Shown in pieces: positions 11,765 through 23,600 of a stretch of DNA of 36,993 nucleotides (positions within the stretch are counted from its first letter, which is position 1; each line of letters begins with the position of its first letter). A model generated the notes under the pieces. It saw only the letters and a program-made list of their open reading frames with translations. It ran no database searches and was not told where the DNA came from. The DNA comes from Hofstenia miamia (lineage: Eukaryota; Xenacoelomorpha; Acoela; Hofsteniidae), in NCBI GenBank assembly GCA_900660155.1, contig CABFPE010000312.1, positions 702,613-739,605 on the forward strand, in the 5' to 3' direction. A program made the translations under genes and the position numbers.

Positions 11765-14700
11765 CTACAACACATGCACAAACATGCAAACAAACTACAA
11801 AGAGCACACTAAACGAAATAATTATAGAATAAAAGCTAGGGGTAAATAACAAAAGAATACACAAAAACCTATTCAAATTTACTAGAGTCAATTCATTGAA
11901 AATATTTTATAAATTCCACAAAACAAAGTAAATAATGCTTCAAAAAAAACAAAAAAACATAATTTTTCAGGCCCGGCTCCTAAACTATTATTTCAGATCC
12001 GTATTTTGAGGCCAGCTTTCGGCCCCGCTATAATTTATTGGTCCATTTTTAACACATTATTTTTAATACCGACTTTTATTTTATTAGGCATTTCTACAAC
12101 AAAAGAGCTAAATGCTAAAACAACGAAAAACAGAATTAAAACTTTATTAGCTTTAATTGTTACGATTAATTATAAATGGAAGGTAATTTTTTAAATTCTC
12201 AACTCGCCCCATTCCGGTCGTTCTGGCCAGTAGTCTAGTCCGTTTCGTGTCCATCTTTGATTCGATGTTGGGCCAAGTAAAAGTATTTCTTTACCTTGAA
12301 AAATTTAATCCCAAAAATTCTTTAAATATTACAAAGGCCTAAAGATAAAAGGGAAACCTTTTCTATGGAACATTGTGACATTTACTTTCAAATTCTAAAT
12401 GGCTGGTAATCCAATGTACCCTCTTTAATCACATGGCTTCCAAAGAATAATCAAATAACTTATTAAATTGATATCATTTGCAACCACAACTGGTGGCATG
12501 TCCCTTTCAGGTTAAAAAATCACCAGTATTGATAAATAAAACATAATATGAAAATCTTGCAGAAAATTAAACCATTACGAATTCTGGCTTCCTTAAATGA
12601 ATAAGTCAATTAAATATAAATGTCCAATTTACAAATGTTGAATTTTTTATCAGAAGTAAATTGAAAAAATGTGTTTATTGTAATACAAATTAACCAAGTA
12701 TTGACGCTTGACAGACAAGAATATTTTTTTAATGAAATGAGAAACAATCGTGGATCCTTCATACAAAATTAAAAGAAGAAGCTGTTTAAATCAATCAATG
12801 AATTGCCCATATTCTTAAGCTGATAATGGAATTCCTTAACACAAAAATTTTAACTTCAAATTCTAAAACAAATTACCATTTGGAATATGAAATATTCACC
12901 TTTTATTATTCTATGTTTAAAAAATTACCCGAACCGGTGAAATTCATGCGGGATTATCCTGATGCAAATTACCCGAGCATGAATGTACTTAGAAAAAATT
13001 TTCAATTATGAGGAAATGAATAAAATTGGGAATCGTTAGTAAATGAATGAACATTGATTAACTTAGTACGAATATGAAGGAAAAATATGAAAAAAAAATT
13101 ACTCCATCTATGTTCGGAGGAGAATCTAGAGCTGCTGAAACTGGCATTGCCATCACTAGTGTGGTGACCAGAAGATACACGACTAGCAGAAGCGGATGCC
13201 TTCCGATTGGAGTTATCATCGGATGAAGATGCCATTTGGGGAGGACAACCACAAAAATACAATCTATTGTCAGTGGTACAGATGACAGTGAAGCAATTTC
13301 CACAGGCAATCAACTAAATATTTATTATATAAATATTCTTTATAAAGGGCGGGAAAAACTACATAAAAAATGACCAAGATAATTAGATCAAAGTTTGGTT
13401 AAAATACGGGAAGAAATTAACTCTATATAAGAAATATTAAACTAAAGAACTCCACCTTGCTTTTGTTATCAGCTAAATCTTTCAACATAACAACCGAGTC
13501 TTTTTTCTTTAAGTTACCACTACCCAACTGGCCATCAACATTGCAGCCGAAGGTGTAAACTAAGCCTTTCTCTACAAGAACTGCTGAATGGTTATGACCC
13601 ATGTGTATTGCGATCACCCGGTGCTTGCTTAGAATACGTACTACACTCGGCTCATTGGTGCCTTCCACTTCAATCTACAAAACATTTTCAAATAAAGGTG
13701 AATTCATTATATAACAATAAACATTCAGTAACTTAATAATTCCCATACAGTTATAGATTTAGCCGTAGAGATATACTAAATTACAAAATCGTTCAATCCA
13801 CATTTTTCAACTCTAATGCAAACAACGTTTTCCACACATTCATAAAGAGCCAAACAGAAAATCAATCTAATTTCGAAAACAAACACGCTTATAATTTTTT
13901 GGAGTCATTAACAGAAACTTAAATCGGGAATTTTAAAGCTCTATTAGTAAAATGTTGGTGAATCAATCAAGCTAAAGGTTTAAACTTTTTCCCAACTTTG
14001 ATGTGGCTATCAAAATGAAGTGATTTCTAAGAATCTGATGTAAAATAGTATTATTTATTAGTATTTCGTTGAACGTTTCACACATCCCATTTTAATGAAT
14101 ATTTCAAACAATAGCATTACACTACGAATAAAGCAAACTTTGCTTCTAAGTAAGAACAAATCCAAGACATGCCCACGATAATGAAAGCCTGGAAAAAAGA
14201 ATTCTTAAAAATATATGTTCAAGAGGATTTGAATCTTGCGCTGATAGTTCTATGAAACATCTTTCTTAAATGAGCAATGTACTTGTGCACAATTGGAAAA
14301 TTTTGTTAATAAGATTCAGTCGATTTTTATAAAACTAATTTTTAGTTTTGAAGAAAATATAATACCTCAGGAGAAGCGAGTTTACCTTATTTAGGAGATT
14401 CTTCATTGCCATGAGAAATCCCTGACGATTGTTTAAGCCCAGCTTATTGTGTTCATTGCTTCCAAAAGCCAAAACGCACCCCATATCAGTTAACAGCATC
14501 GTCCCATCAATCCCACATTTCGCCTCTCTCACATAATGAGCATCCTGAATACAGCAAAGTAAGCATGAAAATAACAATAAATTATTTAAACAAAAGACGA
14601 TGACAATTACACTTCTAACGATACACTTTCATTTAAAGTCGATTCCATAGAATTAAAAAGAGAAGAACCATGTAAATTACAATACCCTTAGAAAAAATAA

Positions 14701-17614
14701 TCACCTCTAATTTTATTTGTGTTGGTTCATTAATATTTTCAGTATGACCGAGCCCCAAACGACCATTCGTTCCAATACCCCAGCTGAACACATCGCCTTC
14801 ACTACTCACCGCAACTACATGATGAGGTCCGCTAGCAATGCAAGAAATATCCATCCTAAACGCAATCATTGGCGGTCCCACTTACGTCAAAATATACCTT
14901 AATAAACTCTCGATCAATTTAGGCTTCCAAATACTATTCCAGTCACCATGACCAAGACATCCATGGGCTCCATCTCCTGTCGTCATAATAATTCCATTTA
15001 TGCTGAGAAACACTGTGAATCCCTCACCACATGTTATTCTAAAACCATAGGTTAAAATAAGTTGCTCTCAGCAACAAACAACAAAAACCTGCAAACACTT
15101 TTTCCACTAAGTGCTTCAACAATTGCTGGTTGATTTACACTTTCGAGGGTGCAATGGCCCAACTGTCCTTTGGAACCTTCGCCCCATGTCAACACCTCAT
15201 TCTCTACACTGACTGCTGCAAAATGTGTCGATGAAACAGACACTTCCTTAATTCGAGTTCTGCAATTCAAATCCACAGAATTCAGCGATGATGCTGAAAA
15301 GTCATACAAGTAGATGAGAGACCTAAATTTAAACCAATAATTTGTTTTCTTTAAAAAATGGTTATTGTGAGCATTAGAACAAGAAATTATTCTTAGTAAT
15401 CTTGTTTGTCTGAAGTAAGAGATTGAAACGGATGTTTCGCCATACTTTTCTACAGTTATTACAATACATGGATATTTGAACACTTACTGTAATTAATCAT
15501 TAAAATATTTGCACATAATTTTCAATATTCGCTCAGCAAGGTGCATAAAAATAATAACCAGATTTATACTGAATTATTAAGATACATAGGCTACCATTAT
15601 CATTATACCTATAGCGGTAAGGTTGGGAAGATTCCATATGATCCCTAACAGATGGCGCTGTGTGTGCTCCATTCATTAGTTCAGGTAAACGAATGTAAAG
15701 AAGTTCGTAAGCAGTTGGTCTATATTGCGGCTCATGCTGTAGCATATCATGTGCCAAAGCACGAAATTTTGCAGAATACAGAGCTTTTATTGGTGCGAAT
15801 TTGCCCTAAAATGAAAAGGAATACAAAATCTTGTTAATTTGAAAAAAATATGACTTACCATAATGTATAGGTACTCATTTATTTTTAAAGTGCTTAGACA
15901 AAAGAACCGCATCTTAAATTCTTTCAAATTTAGTGTTTAAATCTGAAAACACGGACAATCGGACAGATTCTACAAGCATTTTAAGATAGTATTTTAGAAC
16001 ATTAAATTTAATCCAATAAAATGATTATCATAATGAGTTAAAACCTATCGAAATTTCATATTAACCTAGTTCAAACCCTTTGGATAAAATGGTAATGAAT
16101 TTCTTAATACCTTCATAATTTTGGTGACAACTGCAGGCAAATTGCTGGCTTCAAATGTTCTTTGATGACAAGCCATTTCATAGAACACGCATCCCAACGC
16201 CCAAATATCGCTCTTTTCATTGTATTCCTTCCCTTCACACTAAAAAAGTTTGCAACCGTTAACACAATCGTTAAATTACGAGGGAAATGTGAAACAACTC
16301 AATAGCTTTTTTTAGATACGATAGGTTTTTGTGAATAGCTTCATAATCGTAAGCTTTAGGAAATGCAACAGTCCTGTATACATTTGTTGAACAGAAATAT
16401 TTTAAATATCATATTTAACAGCACAAGTGACGTTTAAACAAAACTAGCGATCCAACAAATAAGACGCATGGATTGTGACACCAATTAAAAATAAAAAAAG
16501 AGAAGTTGAAGTAGGAGGGATGACACGGGTCCATTTGTTTACCAAAAATTAAAAAAGATGGAATCTGGAGTCAAATATTTGTAGCATTTTGATTTCATTA
16601 AGTTCTCTAATTCCCACTCCACTCGCTCTGATGGTGTTGTCACTTTCTCCATTCGTCATCCCAAGAAACATCGCACCCTTCACTCGTTTTTCAATCGTGC
16701 TTGTACTGCTGCTAATTACAGCTTGACTCTCAACCCTCCAACAACCATTGATTTCTTTTCTCCGCCGCCGAGCTTCAAGAAAACTTTGATGTCTTTCCTC
16801 GTTGCTGAGCCCTTCTCCAACTTCGCCTACTCTTCCATCTGCTCCTACTTCATCTCCTGTGACTGTGGTCTAACCTGACTTGGTTATATTTTTTTTGTAG
16901 TGTCTGCCTTCAGAGGCTAAATAAAGTCATTCATTATTATTATTATTATTTGCAACTAGGATAAGCATTTCATGTAAAATCTTACATAGCAAAAACATTG
17001 CTCACAAAAATTTTCAACTTGGAATTTTAATACTTATGTTGACAAGCTTGAATTTAGCACAACTAAGGTCATCATATGACATCTTCGCTTCGAATAATTA
17101 GATTTAGTATCAATCTTTATGTATGATTCATGAATTATCTAGATTTCATCAATAAATTTACTTTGGCCCCTAAAGTTAAAGTAATATACAATTTTATACT
17201 CTTTTAATAAAAGTTCCCAAAGAAGCACAGAAAAATAAAAACAACTTGCCAGCTCAGGCGATATATAATATGGGGTTCCAAGAACTGTATTAGCATTGCG
17301 ACGAGAAGATGTCATTATTCGAGAAATGCCAAAATCTCCTAGTTTTACAACGCCATCTTTTGTTAAAAATATGTTCTCTGTTTTTAAGTCTCTAAAATTA
17401 CATGATGCTATACGAAATAAATATTATAAATGACAAATTTATGAATAAAATTATTTAGAACAGATTATGTTTAATAACATGTTTAATAATAATTTAATGT
17501 ACATTGTTCATAAACTTGAAAAATATTGATTTTCAATTAAAATTAATTTTGCATAATGAGCGTATATTTTCAAACTGAAATTAAAATTAAGTCGGGAATC
17601 AATAATTTAAATAC

Positions 17615-17655
<41 letters not shown>

Positions 17656-20600
17656 CAATAATAAAAGACTTAAATTAACCAAAAAATAAAGTTACAATAT
17701 ATAAAAAACTGAGTATTTATAAGAAGATCTGAATTACCTACATTGTGGGCAAATGTAAGAATTTTGCTTAAATTTTTATACTACTCTATTCGAATGTGTT
17801 CATTTTCAGTTCAACTAATTGTCACAATGTCAAATTTGATCAGAGCTGTGTTGATCATTTTATGTCCCCCAAACCTATTTTTTTTGAAAATTTTTTTGTA
17901 GGTATGCTAAAGCACATTTCAACTGGAGTTAGAGAGCCCTGGTGTTCTCAAATATGAAAAAACACTAAAATTCATTGAGCAGTCTACTCTTTTTATGTGT
18001 AAGTTAAAAGTTCTTAAAATAACTGTAAGAACATCATAGATGTAAATAAAGTGAATATTTGTTGTTGAAGAGACAGCCTTTACGTCAGACAAAAAACATG
18101 GAAGAGATATATCTGCATAGCAAAGCGATTAACATGAAGAATGGTTCAGAAGAAACACAACATTTTCATAATATTTTGTTTAAAACTATGTTATAATTTG
18201 TATATTATGTACATTATTATTAATGACACCTATCACTAATCCATATGAAATAATACATACATTACTGTAGCTTAGAATGATATTGGTTTAAAGTCATCCA
18301 CATTTTGACTAGCGTTTAATGGGCACAAGTATTAAAGCAAAAATGATTATTATTGAGCAAAAATCGATTGTGAATATCAACGTTTTCCCTAATATGAATT
18401 ACGTAACCTAAAATTGAGAAATATATTTAAAAAAAGGCAATTGAAACATGCTCTTGTGGCATGAGATTCTGTATTCGCAGATGTATTAATGAAAATACGG
18501 ATGGTATGACATGTAGTACCTGTGAAGAATGTGATGTTCATGTATATGCCAAAGAGCCGCAACCATCTGCTTAAACATTACCAAAATTTCTCCTTCCTCA
18601 AAGTCATCTTCTTTGCTTGAAAGAACTTGTGCAAGCGTTCTAAACAATAAAACATGAGTAGATGCTAAAAAAATGGTAGGATACTTACCCGCCATCTGCG
18701 TATTCCATTTCAATAACAAGCACTCCGTTTTCTTCAAAACTATCATAGTAGCCGATGATGTTTGGGTGGTCGAGCATTGAAAGTATTCGCACCTCATTCA
18801 GCGCTAGCAAGCGCTCTCCAGCTGCTAAATCTGTAAGAATGATTTCTTTCAAAATCACCAACGAGTCGTCATCCTTTTTACGATAGAGAACAGCAGCCCC
18901 ATAAGCTCCTAAAATCCTTTTTAGTGATAAAAACTATAACAAAAATGTTATTGAATAATTATATAAAGCATTTTTGGAAATTCAAAAAATTCCAATGATT
19001 TTGAATGAGAAACAATCAGGACGAAATATGGCTTGGATGGAAAAGTGTTAAATATCATGAATGCAACACCTCAAAACGAACGACTAAAAAACCAATTCGG
19101 AAATTTCAAAAGGTTTAATCAAGTTTCTCAAGAAAATGNAGCACATTTCAACTGGAGTTAGAGAGCCCTGGTGTTCTCAAATATGAAAAAACACTAAAAT
19201 TCATTGAGCAGTCTACTCTTTTTATGTGTAAGTTAAAAGTTCTTAAAATAACTGTAAGAACATCATAGATGTAAATAAAGTGAATATTTGTTGTTGAAGA
19301 GACAGCCTTTACGTCAGACAAAAAACATGGAAGAGATATATCTGCATAGCAAAGCGATTAACATGAAGAATGGTTCAGAAGAAACACAACATTTTCATAA
19401 TATTTTGTTTAAAACTATGTTATAATTTGTATATTATGTACATTATTATTAATGACACCTATCACTAATCCATATGAAATAATACATACATTACTGTAGC
19501 TTAGAATGATATTGGTTTAAAGTCATCCACATTTTGACTAGCGTTTAATGGGCACAAGTATTAAAGCAAAAATGATTATTATTGAGCAAAAATCGATTGT
19601 GAATATCAACGTTTTCCCTAATATGAATTACGTAACCTAAAATTGAGAAATATATTTAAAAAAAGGCAATTGAAACATGCTCTTGTGGCATGAGATTCTG
19701 TATTCGCAGATGTATTAATGAAAATACGGATGGTATGACATGTAGTACCTGTGAAGAATGTGATGTTCATGTATATGCCAAAGAGCCGCAACCATCTGCT
19801 TAAACATTACCAAAATTTCTCCTTCCTCAAAGTCATCTTCTTTGCTTGAAAGAACTTGTGCAAGCGTTCTAAACAATAAAACATGAGTAGATGCTAAAAA
19901 AATGGTAGGATACTTACCCGCCATCTGCGTATTCCATTTCAATAACAAGCACTCCGTTTTCTTCAAAACTATCATAGTAGCCGATGATGTTTGGGTGGTC
20001 GAGCATTGAAAGTATTCGCACCTCATTCAGCGCTAGCAAGCGCTCTCCAGCTGCTAAATCTGTAAGAATGATTTCTTTCAAAATCACCAACGAGTCGTCA
20101 TCCTTTTTACGATAGAGAACAGCAGCCCCATAAGCTCCTAAAATCCTTTTTAGTGATAAAAACTATTACAAAAATGTTATTGAATAATTATATAAAGCAT
20201 TTTTGGAAATTCAAAAAATTCCAATGATTTTCAATGAGAAACAATCAGGACGAAATATGGCTTGGATGGAAAACTTAGTGTTAAATATCATGAATGCAAC
20301 ACCTCAAAACGAACGACTAAAAAACCAATTCGGAAATTTCAAAAGGTTTAATCAAGTTTCTCAAGAAAATGATTATTAAGACATACAATCATGATAGAAA
20401 CGGCAATTTATAAAAAAAATTTGGTAGATTTGTCTGAACTTAGGTCCATTATTGGTATTTAATACTAAATTTTAATGCAATCAAATTTTACTTATTGCCT
20501 TTGGCTTTAACATTTCCTGTTATTATCTATTGCAATGAGTTTATTGTGCTTTTTTATCATTTTATATATATTCTTACAATCAAATATATTTTATAGTTTT

Positions 20601-23600
20601 ATTACTTTGGTTTAATCAAATCTTGGATGTGTGTTTTAAAAAGAATTAGGTATTTTTAGAGTTTAATTGAATATCTACATGCATATATTTTTACAATGTA
20701 ATCTGCTTGATAATTAAAGGGGCTTAGGGAAACGCGAAGCATAATTGCTAGTTGGAAGTGAGTACCCTATTTTAGAGATTGTACAAAGCAACTCAAATAA
20801 AAGTAAGATTTGTCAAATGCAAAAATCTACTTCATTTGGCTCTAGAGAGCGTCGACGGATTGGTCAATGCATTTGCTTAAAATTGGTCAGTTAAATTGTA
20901 AAATAATATATTTTAATGCAGCTTGTTTGCAATGCTGTACATTATTTATGCCAAGTGAAAATAACTAAAAAACTTGAAGAAGTAATTCATAAACACAAAG
21001 CCCCCATTTACCTTTAAGAATGAAAATTCAATTTAATAAGATATATCAGGAAATTAAGAGACGACAAATTACTTATCTTTTGAGAATAATTTGAAAACCT
21101 CAATATAGGCTAGTTGACGTAATATTGTTGTACCATGAGTATTAAAATTAACACTCCAATTGTATGAATTTTTATTAACAACTGCCATTCGCCACAATGG
21201 AACGCGTTTTGAAATTTTGGAAATGACAATGTCAAATAGAAAATCTCCATAAACAGCGGCTTTGAAAGCGACGATGATCATCAATAGTTGATAATTTTTC
21301 ACACCCGTCTAATAATAACAGAATTCCTAGTGAAGTCACTACATTCTTTTTGGTGGGTGATTTAAATGATATAACTCACAGAAACACTTCATAGCTTAAT
21401 TCCCTAACTGAAAGTATATTTGTTGATGACGTAATGACAACTGAAGATATCATTTCGAGAATAAAATCACAAATTCAATAGATTTACATNCCATGAGTAT
21501 TAAAATTAACACCTCAATTGTATGAATTTTTATTAACAACTGCCATTCGTCACAATGGAACGCGTTTTGAAATCTTGGAAATGACAATGCCAAATAGAAA
21601 ATCTCCATAAACAGCGGTTTGGAAAGAGACGATGACCATCAATAATTTTTCACACCCGTCTAATAATGACAGAATTCCTAGTGAAGTCACTACATTCTTT
21701 TTGATGGATGATTTAAATGATATAACTCACAGAAACACTTCATAGCTTAATTCCCTAACTGAAAGTTAGTTTGTTGATGACGTAATGACAACTGAAGATA
21801 TCATTTCGAGAATAAAATCACAAATTCAATAGATTTACATTGCTACAAAAGTCTGTTGGTATATTATTTGAAAGAAATCATGTGGAATAAAGACAATAAA
21901 ATAAGGAAGTTGTAAAGTAAATATTTTGTACATGATTCTTATAGAGTATATAAACCTTTGCCAACAACACGAATTTTTTCAAATCCAGCAAGGGTTTGAG
22001 GAAGAGGTAGTGAGCGCATGTTCTCAAGATCGAAGTAGAGTTCCCCAACCGAAAGTTCCTCTCCATTAGAATCGCTAACAATGATGTTACACCCTGAGAT
22101 ATCCTCGGAAATACCAACATGGATCTAAAAGAGTTCAGAATTATTCTTTTATTCAAGAACAAAACAATCAATGTTTTTATTAGAATTGGCATTAATTCCA
22201 TGTTAATTATCGCGAAATTCCCGTTTCTCAGTAGTGCAATATTCAAATTATATAAATGTTATTTTGAATCCTGATTCTAAAATTAAATTAACAAAAACAT
22301 GAATTTCAAAAGCCTGAGCATAAGCAGGTGTTCCACTGTTTTCGAGACTGATTACTGTTCTCGTAGAGTCTTGAAATTGATTGCTGAAAAAAGCTATTCA
22401 TCACAAATCAAAATAATTAAAATTTCAAGTGTCCAGTCATTTTAAGAGACATTCTGTACTCTGTTATGAACTAAATTGCATTTATATCTTTACCCGTCAA
22501 ATCAGCATCATAATAACAGTGTTATGCTTTTCGCAGTTCACTCCACGTGTATTAAATCTATATAAGAAGCTTGGGAGTGGGAACAGTTTTAGACTATTTT
22601 AGCGGCTGAAACAGTTAGTAGCAGCAAACCAGACAAGCTCATACTGTGTCATGTGCACAACACGCAGCTGTGGTTGAACGCATTAATGAGCCTGCTATTG
22701 CAAAGGGGGCTCAAAAATGCTAGAAAAAGCTGTGTAACACGGGCATTAGTTTACTCAATGCTTGCATTTCTTCAATGAGCTCTATCAATTGCGGTTCTTT
22801 ATCGATTGATTAACCACATGCTTATTAATGAGAAACTAAATAAGAGTGAATTTGCGCAAAACGGATCTTGTGCCCTAGCACTTAATTAAATGCAATTCCT
22901 GTACATGCCCACTGAAAGAAAAAACCTATTATTCTTCGCTTATGATAACACATAGAATTTGTTTGAAAAGTTTACAACAAAGTGTTTTGGCATTCACATT
23001 TGAAGCTTTTTGTCAACCTCATTATTTGGCTGTCAGCCAAAGTAGAATCGATTTTACTCTGAAAACACAGCGTTTACTGATAACTAGGGATGGGATCTTG
23101 ATAGTGATTTGAATATACCAGATACCGGATAATTTGAATGCCGGATACTAGATAATATATTGCTCAATTATTATTATTAATGAAGAACAACCTCGTTTCT
23201 CAATTAATATCGACTTTTGTGGATGAAAATAAATAAATATTAAATAGACTATGTCCTGATATGTCTACTCTGTATAACAAGCATCATAAAAATGGGTCTA
23301 AACAGGCCCATAACGCATTATTTTAGGTTACCGAAACATTCAGGCCATGTCCATCACTGAGTGTCTCTTCTTTTTGCATTTGCTAGTCACTGCATTATTC
23401 TATTTGCAAGTAAAAAATTTCAGAGATGTCGATTTAACAATTAAAATGCTATACTACTAATTTAAAGACAATTTTATTGTAGTGCAAATGCAATATCAAC
23501 TTTCAAAATATAACGATTTTTTATAGACTAGCTCTTTCTAAAACATGAATTAAAAAATTAGAGAAAAATCATACTAAAGCTGGAGCAAATCAATGTGCTC

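Larger units (their letters stand above)
11567..12709. repeat. 1,143-bp unit, complete copy of a tandem duplication
   Basis: This stretch begins with X' (matching 11079-11195) and ends with Y' (matching 11197-11566). The upstream copy is therefore the same unit with its middle 656 nt replaced by one N. The junction 11566/11567 joins the end of one unit to the start of the next, as a head-to-tail tandem duplication would. It may be real or an assembly product; see findings. Confidence 0.7.
17911..19138. repeat. Duplicated block, copy A (ends at the N)
   Basis: 1,228 nt almost identical to 19140-20371. Differences seen: two substitutions in the intron upstream of exon 7 and a 4-nt indel near 19043. 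It carries kinase exons 7 and 8. It ends exactly at the N, as the end of a contig would. Confidence 0.92.
19140..20371. repeat. Duplicated block, copy B (starts at the N)
   Basis: 1,232 nt, the same as 17911-19138 at offset 1229 apart from two substitutions and a 4-nt insertion near 20274. To the right of 20371 the sequence continues into intron 6; to the left of 17911, copy A continues into intron 8. Confidence 0.92.
20372..21955 (-). other. Intron 6 (part), with a second assembly duplication
   Basis: AT-rich. At 21310-21480 one plus-strand frame reads [20 protein letters not shown] and, after a stop, [19 protein letters not shown]. It looks like decayed coding sequence, but I do not recognise it. 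It lies in the block repeated around the N at 21490. Confidence 0.5.

Noticed and set aside
12826..13011. 61-codon plus-strand frame as a gene
   Set aside because: Lies in intron 17 antisense to the kinase gene and has no motif or splice support.
17911..20371. A genuine duplication of the kinase N-lobe
   Set aside because: An N sits exactly at the junction, the copies are almost identical even in introns, and the exon order gives a frame break.
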